Shown here: piece after piece, positions 8,598 through 16,269 of the stretch | Layout of the letters: each line of letters begins with the position of its first letter | Numbering within the stretch: the first letter of the stretch is position 1 | Source of the DNA: Actinomycetota bacterium | GTDB taxonomy: Bacteria; Actinomycetota; Thermoleophilia; Solirubrobacterales; 70-9 | Direction of reading: 5' to 3' | Length of the DNA: 49,750 nucleotides | NCBI GenBank assembly: GCA_018268415.1 | Contig: JAFDWO010000131.1 | Span: 1 to 49,750 of the forward strand | Made by a program: the position numbers and the translations under genes | The notes under the pieces: generated by a model | Databases searched by the model: none | Told to the model about the DNA's origin: nothing | Seen by the model: only the letters and a program-made list of their open reading frames with translations

Positions 8598-9694
8598 AGC
8601 GCCTCCCGTGACGGACCCGGGATCACCCGGCGGCCGATCAGGTCACGGATCCAGTGGCAGAAGGTCTCCTCGGTGTCGTAGGAGGAGGTGAAGCCCGCCT
8701 GGTTGATCTTGATCCGGCTCGAGAAGCCCGGCGGCGGCGCGTCGACGGCGCCGTGGGCGAAGATGTAGTCGGCCAGGTGATGGGCCTCGCCGCACAGCTC
8801 CGGCAGGGTCGTCGGGCGCAGCCGCTCGCGCTCGACGATCCGCTGCCAGGCCCCTTCCTTGTCGGCGAGATAGTCGGCGACCGAGAGGGAAACGTCGGGA
8901 CCGACCTCGACCCCGAGCGTCGCGGCGATCGCGGGCCAGAGGTGACGCCACTCGAAGACGTCGCCGTTGGTCAGGTTGAAGCGCTCGTTGACCGCCAACG
9001 GTGAGTTGCCGGCCCATTCGATCGCCTCTGCCACCAGGCGCGCGTCGGCAGCCTCGGTGACGTAGGGAACGCCGCCGGGGAATGAGAACGGCTCGCCTTC
9101 CTCCGTACGCAGCGCCGCGTAGGCACCGAGGACCGGCGGCAGGTTCATCGCCACCCCCCAGGAGCGGCCGACCACCAGTTGTGGCCGCAGGATCGTCCAG
9201 CCGATGCCGCGGCCCGACAGCTCGGCCAGCAGGTGGTCCTCCTGCAGCCAGTAGAAGTTCTCGTGGCCGTCGCGCGGAGCCCGCTCGCGGGCCGGCACCG
9301 GGATCGGCTTGAGGTGGCTGCCGTAGGCCTTCGTCCCCTGCATCAGGGTGACGTGGCGCAGCGACCCGGCCTCCACCAGCGGGTCGAGCGTGTGACGGAA
9401 TAGCGAAAGGTTCAGCTCCATCTGGTCGCGGTCCGACCAGCCGCTGATCAGCCCCGGCTGCTCGGTCAGCGCGGCGAAGACGAGGTGCGTCACCCCCGGC
9501 TCGCGGGCCAGCGCGGCGCGCGTCGCGGCGGCGTCGGTGAGGTCGACCGGGAGATGGGTGAACTTGCCCGTCGCGTCGATCTCCGGGGTGCGCCGCGAAA
9601 GCGCGACGACCTCGTAGCGGCCGCGCTCGAGCAGGCGCTCGACGACCGCGTTGCCGACCACCCCACTGGCACCTGCGACGACTGCCTTAGGCAT
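8594..9694 (-). CDS. PRISE-type NAD(P)-dependent enone reductase 1
   Basis: A 366-residue atypical SDR of the progesterone 5-beta-reductase/iridoid synthase (PRISE/VEP1) type. The N-terminal nucleotide motif is GASGVVGNAVVERLLERG. Family features seen are HVTLMQGTKAYG, the catalytic-region motif NFYWLQEDHLL, and WTILRPQLVVGRSWGVAMNL. Known relatives reduce alpha,beta-unsaturated carbonyls in steroids or monoterpenoids. The ATG start at 9694 was chosen because it precedes the Rossmann motif directly; the in-frame extension upstream contains the promoter. It is the first gene of operon B, behind two operator-like sites. A paralogue is at 26802-27908, also linked to a CUT2 transporter. Confidence 0.88.
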   Translation of the reverse strand: MPKAVVAGASGVVGNAVVERLLERGRYEVVALSRRTPEIDATGKFTHLPVDLTDAAATRAALAREPGVTHLVFAALTEQPGLISGWSDRDQMELNLSLFRHTLDPLVEAGSLRHVTLMQGTKAYGSHLKPIPVPARERAPRDGHENFYWLQEDHLLAELSGRGIGWTILRPQLVVGRSWGVAMNLPPVLGAYAALRTEEGEPFSFPGGVPYVTEAADARLVAEAIEWAGNSPLAVNERFNLTNGDVFEWRHLWPAIAATLGVEVGPDVSLSVADYLADKEGAWQRIVERERLRPTTLPELCGEAHHLADYIFAHGAVDAPPPGFSSRIKINQAGFTSSYDTEETFCHWIRDLIGRRVIPGPSREAL

Positions 9695-9786
9695 CGGCGA
9701 CGACCTCACGCATGATCTCGTTCCAACCCTTTCTCGGTCCCAGACTGAATCGCGCTTCCCGCAACGCTCCGCCCGGAATCGATCTC

Positions 9787-9804
9787 GACCCAAACGGTTG
9801 GTTG
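9787..9804 (+). promoter_or_regulatory. TetR-operator-like site O1 (operon B)
   Basis: Reads GACCCAAAC|GGTTGGTTG and also forms CCCAA...TTGGG. It begins four bases downstream of the -10 box at 9808-9813 and so covers the expected start of transcription for the leftward operon B. Confidence 0.7.
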
Positions 9805-9807
9805 GGA

Positions 9808-9836
9808 ACCCTAGAGGCTGCTTATAAGCCTGTCAA
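9808..9836 (-). promoter_or_regulatory. Promoter of operon B
   Basis: On the minus strand TTGACA (9836-9831) is followed after exactly 17 bases by TAGGGT (9813-9808), a good primary-sigma promoter for an actinobacterium. Transcription would start near 9801, inside O1, and run into the PRISE gene. Confidence 0.72.
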
Positions 9837-9882
9837 CCGCCAGCTCAGAGGTACCAGAGACACGCGGAATCATCGCTATAGA

Positions 9883-9895
9883 GCCAAATATTGGC
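9883..9895. promoter_or_regulatory. Palindrome GCCAA-ATA-TTGGC
   Basis: A perfect 5-bp-arm dyad in an unusually AT-rich patch of the 9695-9972 gap. It differs from the O-type sites and may bind another protein. Apart from O1, O2, the promoter and this dyad, nothing else is evident in the 278-base gap. Confidence 0.35.
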
Positions 9896-9937
9896 GAAAT
9901 AGCAAGGGTATTGGCTCAGGTTGATACACCTGGTAGC

Positions 9938-9955
9938 CAACCATCCAGTCGGTAG
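9938..9955 (+). promoter_or_regulatory. TetR-operator-like site O2 (weaker)
   Basis: CAACCATCC|AGTCGGTAG matches the right half-site GGTTGGTAG at 7 of 9 positions and is followed by ATAAT. It lies just past the stop of the flavin reductase gene, so it could act on operon B from a distance or on an alternative start. Confidence 0.45.
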
Positions 9956-9972
9956 ATAATGCGCGGGGCGGT

Positions 9973-10479
9973 TCAGGCGGCCCCGTCGCCCTCGGCGGGC
10001 GCGAAGGTGCCGTATCGGCCGCCGAAGAAGACCAGCGGGCGGTAGGCCCCGGAGACACCGAGGTCGAGCACCCGGGCGATCACGACCGTGTGGTCTCCCG
10101 CCGCGTGCTCGGCGTCGATCTCGCAGTCGATCCAGGCGACCGCCCCGTCCAGCGCCGGCCCCGCCTGGCGCCGGTGCCAGGGCACGCCCGCGAAGCGGTC
10201 GATCCCGGAGGCGGCGAACCGCCGCGAGAGCCCTTCGTGGTCGTGGGCGAGGACGTTGACGCAGAAGCGGCCCCGTTCGCGCAGCGAGGGCCAGGTGGTC
10301 GACGCGCGTGCCGGACAGAGCAGCAGCAGGGGCGGCTCGAGCGAGACCGAGGTGACCGAGTTCGCGGCCATCCCGACCGGCTCCTCGACGCCGAACGCGG
10401 TGACCACCGTCACCCCGGTCGGCAGGTGTCCGAAGACGCGTCGGAAATGGGCCGCGTCGACGCCGCCGGAATCGCTCAT
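9973..10479 (-). CDS. Flavin reductase (HpaC/HsaB-like)
   Basis: A 168-residue flavin reductase-like FMN-binding protein. Family landmarks are FRRVFGHLPTGVTVVTA, GMAANSVTSVSLEPPLLLLC, RFCVNVLAHDHEGLSRRFA and a terminal PLVFFGGRYGTF. Such proteins reduce FMN or FAD with NAD(P)H and pass it to a partner monooxygenase. The natural partner here is the luciferase-like enzyme at 13451 in the same operon. The ATG at 10479 overlaps the double-TetR stop as TGATG, and the MSDSGG start gives the usual family length. It is the last gene of operon A. Confidence 0.9.
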   Translation of the reverse strand: MSDSGGVDAAHFRRVFGHLPTGVTVVTAFGVEEPVGMAANSVTSVSLEPPLLLLCPARASTTWPSLRERGRFCVNVLAHDHEGLSRRFAASGIDRFAGVPWHRRQAGPALDGAVAWIDCEIDAEHAAGDHTVVIARVLDLGVSGAYRPLVFFGGRYGTFAPAEGDGAA

Positions 10480-11768
10480 CAGGCCTCCGAAGAGCCGGGC
10501 CCGGCGGCGCGCCGGCCGACGACCAGCGCCGTCGCCATCTCCGCGTAGGCGGTCGCGATCCGCTCCGGCCGGTCGGGCCCGGCGGGCCGATACCAGCCGG
10601 TGAGGCCGTTGATCGCGGCGAGGATGAGGAGCGCGGCATAACGCGCCTCGCGCTCGGGCGCGTCGGCGCCGAGGACGTCGGCGACGTAGCCCTCGACCAC
10701 CTCGTAGGCGCGCCGCCGCGTCGCCACCGCCGTCTCGTGCCGCTCGCCGGACAGGTGCCGCCACTCGTCGACGTAGACCGAGACGACCTCGAGGTTCTGC
10801 AGGTACCAGAGCGACCAGGAGCCGACGAAGCGATAGAGCCGATCGACGGCGGCGCAATCGCCGCTCTCGATCTCGGCGAGGACGGCGAACGATTCGGCGG
10901 TGGCGCGCTCGAAGATCTCCGCCAGGAGCCCCTCCTTGGAGTCCATGTAGTGGTAGAGGCTGCCGCGGAAGAGCGAGGTGCGGTCGGCGATGTCCTGCAG
11001 GCTGGTGCGGTCGTAGCCCTCCTCGTGGAAGGCCGCGGTCGCCGCCGCGAGGAGCTCCGCCCGGGGGTCGGCGTCCCCGCCCGGGACGTCGGTCCGCTCC
11101 GGCTCGACCGCGAACGGGCCGCCGCCGTGGCTGCCGTCCCCACAACGGACCATGCGGCCGATCATCTCCGCCTGCACCGCGGCGATCACCGCCGGCGGAT
11201 CGGCGCTGCCGCGGCGGTACCACGCGGGCAGGCCGTTGATCACCGAGAGCACGTAGAAGGCGGCATAACGGCAGTCAAGTCCCACCGGTGCCTCGCCCGC
11301 GTCACAGGCCTCGCCGATCAGTGCCTCGACCCGATCGAAGACGCCCCGGCGGGTCTCCAGCGCCTGGCCCAATCGCGCCGGGCCGAGGTGCTTCCACTCG
11401 GACAGGTAGACGCCGACCATCTCCAGGTTCTCCAGGTACCAGAGCGACCAGGCGCGGACGAAGGCTTCGATCCGGGTGACCGGCGGCGCCTCCATCGCCT
11501 CGATCTCGGCCATGATCTCGCCCGTCTCCAGGGTCGCCTGGGCGAAGACGTGGGCGAGCAGGTCTTCCTTCGAGCCGAAGTGGTGGTAGAGGCTGCCCTT
11601 GAGGATGCCGACGCTGCGGGCGATGCCGCTCATCGAGGCGCCCGCGTAGCCCTGCTCGTGGAAGAGCTGGATCGCCGCGCTGAGAATCTCCTCTTTCCGA
11701 TTGCTCCGACTGGCCGACACCGGTGCCGCCTTCGGCCTGCCGATGGACTGGGTTACCTCTTTAGTCAA
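10479..11768 (-). CDS. Tandem double-TetR fusion regulator
   Basis: One 429-residue frame holds two complete TetR modules. Module 1 (about 20-210) has an HTH with GYAGASMSGIARSVGILKGS then LYHHFGSKEDLL, and ligand-domain signature AWSLWYLENLEMVGVYLSEW. Module 2 (about 236-425) has GYDRTSLQDIADRTSLFRGS then LYHYMDSKEGLL, and SWSLWYLQNLEVVSVYVDEW. A Gly/Pro-rich linker of about 25 residues joins them with no stop or frameshift visible. TTG at 11768 is preferred, with GGGAGGG six bases upstream; a TTG at 11783 is also possible. TetRs normally work as dimers of single modules, so this may be a single-chain pseudo-dimer. It overlaps the end of ribBA and is coupled to the flavin reductase. Confidence 0.88.
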   Translation of the reverse strand: MTKEVTQSIGRPKAAPVSASRSNRKEEILSAAIQLFHEQGYAGASMSGIARSVGILKGSLYHHFGSKEDLLAHVFAQATLETGEIMAEIEAMEAPPVTRIEAFVRAWSLWYLENLEMVGVYLSEWKHLGPARLGQALETRRGVFDRVEALIGEACDAGEAPVGLDCRYAAFYVLSVINGLPAWYRRGSADPPAVIAAVQAEMIGRMVRCGDGSHGGGPFAVEPERTDVPGGDADPRAELLAAATAAFHEEGYDRTSLQDIADRTSLFRGSLYHYMDSKEGLLAEIFERATAESFAVLAEIESGDCAAVDRLYRFVGSWSLWYLQNLEVVSVYVDEWRHLSGERHETAVATRRRAYEVVEGYVADVLGADAPEREARYAALLILAAINGLTGWYRPAGPDRPERIATAYAEMATALVVGRRAAGPGSSEA

Positions 11769-12810
11769 GCAGAACCCTCCCAACCGCCGGCCCGCCCCGG
11801 ACCAGGGCGCCCCGGCCGATGCCGAGGTCCGCGAGGATCTGGCCGCCGAGGTCGTAGTCGCGCAGGTCGTGACCGGCGCCCTCGACGTCAGGCCCGCCCA
11901 GCAACGCGTCGAGCTCGTGTCCGGTCCGCGACAGGTAGACGAGGACGCCCTCCCCCCGGCGCTCGATCAGCTCCATCGATTCCTCGAGCCGCGCGTGACA
12001 GTCGCAGGTGGTGCCGTGGAAGATGTCGCCGGTGAGACAGGCGGCGTGGACGCGGACGAGGACCTCGTCGCCGCCATCGAGCTCCCCCTTGACCATCGCC
12101 ACGTGGTGGGAGTCGTCGAGTAGCGAGCGATAGCCGAAGGCGCGGAAGTCGCCGAAGGTCGTCGGCAGCGACGTCTCCACCACCCGTTCGACCAGCTTCT
12201 CGGTCCGGCGCCGGTAGGCGATCAGGTCGGCAACCGTGATCATCTTCAGCCCGTGGCGTTCGCAGTAGGGGACGAGGTCCGGCAGTCGCGCCATCGAGCC
12301 GTCGCCGTTCATCACCTCGCAGATCACCCCCGCCGGGGTCAACCCGGCGAGGCGGGCGAGGTCGACCGCGGCCTCGGTGTGGCCGGGCCGCTCGAGCGAC
12401 CCACCGGCGCGGGCCCGCAGCGGCGGGATGTGACCGGGAACGACGACGTCGGCGGGGGTCACGTCGGGCGCGACCGCGGTCCGGATCGTGTGCGCGCGGG
12501 CCTGCGCCGAGGTGCCCACGCCGCCGTCGGCCGCACCGATCGTCTCGGTGAAGGCGGTCCCCAGGGGCGCCTCGCCGTGGCCGGCCATCAGCGCCAACCC
12601 GAGCTGGTCACAGCGCTCGCCGGTCAGCGCCAGGCAGATCAGCCCACGCGCCTCCTTGGCCATGAAGTTGATTGCCTGCGGCGTGGCGAACTGCGCCGCC
12701 ATCACCAGATCGCCCTCGTTCTCGCGGTCGGCGTCGTCGCAGACGACGACCATCCGGCCGCGGCGGATCTCCTCGACCGCCTCCTCGACGGTTGAGAACG
12801 GCAGGCTCAT
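11761..12810 (-). CDS. ribBA: RibBA-like riboflavin enzyme with degenerate RibA domain
   Basis: A 349-residue protein. Residues 1-200 are 3,4-dihydroxy-2-butanone-4-phosphate synthase: DDADRENEGDLVMAA (25-39), GTAFTETI, and RPGHTEAAVDLARLAG with the conserved His-Thr-Glu. Residues 210-349 are a shortened GTP cyclohydrolase II. The zinc Cys pattern survives (C258, C269, C271), but the active-site GQEGRGIGL-type motif is replaced by SRTGHELDALL and the C-terminus is about 50 residues short. RibB activity is therefore likely and RibA activity doubtful. A riboflavin gene between a flavin monooxygenase and a flavin reductase suggests a boosted flavin supply. The ATG overlaps the upstream stop as TGATG. 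Confidence 0.88.
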   Translation of the reverse strand: MSLPFSTVEEAVEEIRRGRMVVVCDDADRENEGDLVMAAQFATPQAINFMAKEARGLICLALTGERCDQLGLALMAGHGEAPLGTAFTETIGAADGGVGTSAQARAHTIRTAVAPDVTPADVVVPGHIPPLRARAGGSLERPGHTEAAVDLARLAGLTPAGVICEVMNGDGSMARLPDLVPYCERHGLKMITVADLIAYRRRTEKLVERVVETSLPTTFGDFRAFGYRSLLDDSHHVAMVKGELDGGDEVLVRVHAACLTGDIFHGTTCDCHARLEESMELIERRGEGVLVYLSRTGHELDALLGGPDVEGAGHDLRDYDLGGQILADLGIGRGALVRGGPAVGRVLLD

Positions 12811-13310
12811 CACCCCGGGGGCCTCACCAGCTCGGTCACCCGACGGCTGAAGGCGACCTCGACCGACAGCTCCTCGAAGTACCAACGCCCGTCGACCTTG
12901 ACCAGGCGATCGCGGTAGGTGCCGACTTCGACCACCGGCACCTCGACCTCGGGATCCTGGCAATGCCGGCGCGAGCAGAGGCAGAGGAGGCTCCAGCGCG
13001 CGGTGGCGGTCGTCCCGTCGGGGGCGAGGTCGACCTGCGGCGAGGTGGCGAAATGGCGGACCTTGATCACCGTACGCGAGAGGCGCCCGAAGAAGCTGAC
13101 GATCTGGTCGCGCCCGCGGTGCTCGCCGAAACCGTCGGCGATCCAGCGCGCGTCGGCGGTGAAGAGACCGGCGATCGCCTCGAGGTCGTACCCCGAGTCG
13201 AGTGCCGCGGTATAGGCGTGTTTGAGCGCTTCTACCTCGCGCTGGTCGCGCATCCGCGAGACCTCGCCCTGAAGCGCCTCCAGATCACCCCCTTCGGCGG
13301 GGCTGCTCAC
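12810..13310 (-). CDS. SnoaL/NTF2-like protein 1
   Basis: A 166-residue alpha+beta-barrel protein of the SnoaL-like family: EVEALKHAYTAALDSGYDLE, then FTADARWIADGFGEHRGRDQ, and a conserved core with GTYRDRLVKVDGRWYFEEL. Family members act as cyclases, isomerases, hydratases or small-molecule binding proteins. The GTG start at 13310 is supported by GGAGGA six bases upstream. It lies between the luciferase-like enzyme gene (140-base gap) and ribBA. A second SnoaL protein opens operon D (27919), which suggests that each branch uses such an enzyme. The reaction is unknown. Confidence 0.85.
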   Translation of the reverse strand: MSSPAEGGDLEALQGEVSRMRDQREVEALKHAYTAALDSGYDLEAIAGLFTADARWIADGFGEHRGRDQIVSFFGRLSRTVIKVRHFATSPQVDLAPDGTTATARWSLLCLCSRRHCQDPEVEVPVVEVGTYRDRLVKVDGRWYFEELSVEVAFSRRVTELVRPPG

Positions 13311-13450
13311 GCGGTGTCCTCCGGCGGCGGGGCGGCACGGAGGATCGGCTCCGCCTCCGGCAGAGCCGACCGCCGCTCGACCGACGTCGCGAGATCGTCG
13401 ACGGGACACACGAATGAGACGCGCTCGACCATCTATCGACGCCCTCCCGC

Positions 13451-14695
13451 TCAGTCGCGGAAGTTGGGCCAGACGTCCTCGGCGAACATCTTCATCTGGC
13501 GCTTCTGCTCGTCCAGCGGGATGTTGCCCTGCTGGTAGAACTCCCACGAAAGCCACTCGAGATCGCCGTCGGCGTAACACTTCTGCAGCTCCGAGATCTG
13601 TTCGTTGACTTCGCCGGTGGTCCCGCAGATCAGGTGCCCGGCCTCGAACATCCGCTCGGCACAATGGCGCGCGTCCCTGAACTTGACGAATTCGTTCGGG
13701 TCGTCTTCGTCGTTGCGGAAGAGCTCGGCGAAGCCGAACTTGGCGAAGTAGTCGTAGAAGTCCCAACCGCTGGTGCGGGTCGCGACTTCCATCGCCTCCT
13801 CGAAGCTGTCGCCGAGCGTGATCAGCCGGACGGCGGCGATCTTCTCGCCCAGCCCGACCTGCTTGCCCGCGTCGGCCATCGTCTGCTGGTACTTGCGGCA
13901 CTGCTCGAGGAACTTGTCCGGCTTGCTCTCCAGCAGGAGGACGCCAAAGCCGCGTTTCGCGGTGTCGATCAGCGTCTGGGGCGAGCCCGAGAAGGGCACG
14001 AACATCTCCGGATGGGGCTGCGTCGCCGGCGCCGGGATGACGCCGATCTTGTGCAGAACCCCGTCCTCATCGACCTCGCCCTCGGCGCCGAAGTCACGGG
14101 TCAGCTCCCAACCCGCCCAGCCGCCGATGCCGCTCGCCGGGAACGGCACCTGATAATGCTCGCCGTCGTAGTTGAAGGCTTCCTCGGTCCAGGCCTTGAT
14201 CATCACGTCGAGGTACTCGTTGAAGATCTCGCGGTTGCGCTGGTCGGCTTCCTTCTCCTCCGGTTTGAAGCTGGAGAAGGCGTTGTCGTCCTGCATCAGC
14301 GTCTGGATCCAGCGCTTCTGGTAGCCGCGGGCGACGCTGAACTTGAGCCGGCCGGGGAACATCTGGTCGAACAGGGCGACGTCCTCGGCGGTGCGCAACG
14401 GATCGCGGGCAGGCATCACCAGCGAGGTCGGCATGAAGATGAGGTCCTTGGTCTGCTGGGCGATCTTCACGTAGAGGAGCAGCGGACTCGGCAGCGCCTC
14501 GCGACCCTCGGTGTGGAAGTGGTGCTCGGTGGTGCCGAAGGCGGTGAAGCCGTACTCCTCGGCGAGCAGGGCGATCTCCTCGACCTCCTTGAGCATCCGG
14601 GAGTAGCGCTCGACGTTGCGGCCGATCGGTTTGAGTTCGGCCAGTTCCTCGTTGTTGCCGGGCATTTTCGGCAGCGAGAGCAGATGCAGCTTCAT
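13451..14695 (-). CDS. Luciferase-like (LLM) flavin-dependent monooxygenase 1
   Basis: A 414-residue TIM-barrel LLM-family enzyme. It opens with MKLHLLSLPKMPGNNEELAE and has AEEYGFTAFGTTEHHFHTEG, typical of the bacterial luciferase/alkanal monooxygenase branch, followed by LMPTSLVMPARDPLRTAEDV-like text and SVARGYQKRWIQTL. Such enzymes use reduced FMN or F420 to oxygenate or oxidise aldehydes, ketones or terpenoids. With a flavin reductase and RibBA in the same operon, FMN dependence is the simplest reading. The ATG overlaps the ligase 2 stop by 4 bases (ATGA). Confidence 0.88.
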   Translation of the reverse strand: MKLHLLSLPKMPGNNEELAELKPIGRNVERYSRMLKEVEEIALLAEEYGFTAFGTTEHHFHTEGREALPSPLLLYVKIAQQTKDLIFMPTSLVMPARDPLRTAEDVALFDQMFPGRLKFSVARGYQKRWIQTLMQDDNAFSSFKPEEKEADQRNREIFNEYLDVMIKAWTEEAFNYDGEHYQVPFPASGIGGWAGWELTRDFGAEGEVDEDGVLHKIGVIPAPATQPHPEMFVPFSGSPQTLIDTAKRGFGVLLLESKPDKFLEQCRKYQQTMADAGKQVGLGEKIAAVRLITLGDSFEEAMEVATRTSGWDFYDYFAKFGFAELFRNDEDDPNEFVKFRDARHCAERMFEAGHLICGTTGEVNEQISELQKCYADGDLEWLSWEFYQQGNIPLDEQKRQMKMFAEDVWPNFRD

Positions 14696-16269
14696 GCTGT
14701 TTTCTCCTTCGGGGTCGCTGGGTGGCTGTGGTCTTCGCGAAGCTCGGTGGCGGGCGGCTCCGCGGCGTACTTCCTCTGCAGGGCCTTCTTGTCGAACTTG
14801 CCGAAGTTGGTGCGCGGCAGCGCGTCGACGATGTGGATCTCCTTCGGCACCTTGTAGCCGGCGATGCCCTCGCGGGCGAACGCGCGCAGCCCCTCGGCGT
14901 CGACGCTCGCGCCCGCGCGCAGGACGACGCAGGCCTGCAGGGCCTCCATCCATTTCGCGTCGGGGACGCCGAAGGCCGCCGCCTCGATCACGTCGGGGTG
15001 GGCGTAGAGCGCCTCCTCGACTTCCTTCGGGTAGACGTTGAAGCCACCCGTCTTCACCATTTCCTTCTTGCGATCGACGATGTAGAGGAAGCCGTCCTCG
15101 TCGCGATAGCCGATGTCCCCGGTGCGGAACCACTCGCCGTCGTAGGCGGCGGCGGTTTCCTCGGGCCGGTTGAGATAGCCCGGCGTCATCTGCGGGCCGC
15201 GCAGGAGGATCTCGCCGATGCCGGCGTTCTCCGGCGGCGCGTCGGGGTCCTCCTCGACCCGCACCTCGACCCCGGTTCCGGGGCGCCCGCCGGAGCGCAG
15301 CCGCTCCTCGCTCATGTCGGCGGGCAACAGGTAGGTGACCGGGCCGGAGGCCTCGGTGAGGCCGTAGATGTTGCAGATCACGTCACCGAAGATCGCCTGC
15401 GCGCGGCGGTACATCTCGACCGGGATCGGCGAGCCGGCGAGGCTCACCAGCCCGACCGTGCCGACGTCGGGCCGGTCGCGTTCGGCGACCGTGAGTAGGT
15501 CGCCGAGCAGGGTCGGGAGCATGTGCAGCTTGGTCAGCCGCTCGGCCTCGGTCAGCGCCAGCAGCCGCTCCGGGTCCCAGCGGACGAGCAGGTGCGTACG
15601 GGCGCCCGCCTCGAGGTGGCCGGCGGCGGTGAACCAGGCGGCGTGGGTCATCGGCAGCACCACCGCGTGGCGGTCGTCGGCGACGATCCCCAGCTGCTCG
15701 ACCGTGTCTCGGATGCAGTAAGCCCAGCTTTCCTGGGTCTGGATCGCCGCCTTCGAGACGCCGGTGGTGCCACCCGTGTACATCACGCAGTAGGGGTCGT
15801 CGGGACCGACTGCGATGCCGGGGTCGGAGCCGTCGGCGGCGGCGAGGAAGTCCTCGATCGTCGTCTCCCCGGGACCCCCGGGACCGCCGATCCAGAGCCG
15901 CACGCCGGGAGCCCGCGCGGCCGCCCCGGCGGCCTTCTCGGCGAACTCGGGCGCGTACATCACGGCAACCGCACCGGAGTCGTTCAGCTGGTGGACGAGG
16001 TCGTCCTCGAGCAGCCGCGTGCCGAGCGGCACGCCGACGATCCCGGTGGTCGCGCAGGCGTAGTAGGCGGCGACGATCCGCGCCCCGTTCGGCAGCAGGA
16101 AGGCAAAACGGTCACCGGGTTCGAGCCCGGCCGCGAGCAGCCCGGTGGCGAAGCGGTTGGTCAGGGCCAGCAGCTCGGCGTAGCTCAGCTCCCCTGCGGC
16201 CTCGGTGACCAGGGCCGGGCGCTCGCCGAAGCGCTCCAGCGCCCGCACCATCTCCCCCATCGTCGCCAT
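14692..16269 (-). CDS. AMP-dependent acyl-CoA ligase (ligase 2)
   Basis: A 525-residue acyl-CoA synthetase. The P-loop is MYTGGTTGVSKAAI; later come NIYGLTEASGPVTYL, WFRTGDIGYRDEDG, DRKKEMVKTGGFNVYPKEVE and the catalytic C-terminal Lys motif LPRTNFGKFDKKAL. It directly abuts the alcohol dehydrogenase stop (no gap) and overlaps the next gene by 4 bases, so it is firmly inside operon A. It may activate the acid formed by the HyuAB step or by alcohol/aldehyde oxidation. That order is inferred. Confidence 0.93.
   Translation of the reverse strand: MATMGEMVRALERFGERPALVTEAAGELSYAELLALTNRFATGLLAAGLEPGDRFAFLLPNGARIVAAYYACATTGIVGVPLGTRLLEDDLVHQLNDSGAVAVMYAPEFAEKAAGAAARAPGVRLWIGGPGGPGETTIEDFLAAADGSDPGIAVGPDDPYCVMYTGGTTGVSKAAIQTQESWAYCIRDTVEQLGIVADDRHAVVLPMTHAAWFTAAGHLEAGARTHLLVRWDPERLLALTEAERLTKLHMLPTLLGDLLTVAERDRPDVGTVGLVSLAGSPIPVEMYRRAQAIFGDVICNIYGLTEASGPVTYLLPADMSEERLRSGGRPGTGVEVRVEEDPDAPPENAGIGEILLRGPQMTPGYLNRPEETAAAYDGEWFRTGDIGYRDEDGFLYIVDRKKEMVKTGGFNVYPKEVEEALYAHPDVIEAAAFGVPDAKWMEALQACVVLRAGASVDAEGLRAFAREGIAGYKVPKEIHIVDALPRTNFGKFDKKALQRKYAAEPPATELREDHSHPATPKEKTA

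Noticed and set aside
11740..11790. A further operator near the start of the double TetR gene
   Set aside because: GGTTACCTCTTTAGTCAAG does not fit the GGTTGGTAG half-site, and the region is explained by the ribBA end and the TTG start with its ribosome site.
13311..13450. FMN riboswitch before the SnoaL-ribBA genes
   Set aside because: The 140-base gap has only a weak 7-bp stem and a ribosome site. None of the conserved FMN-aptamer segments could be recognised.
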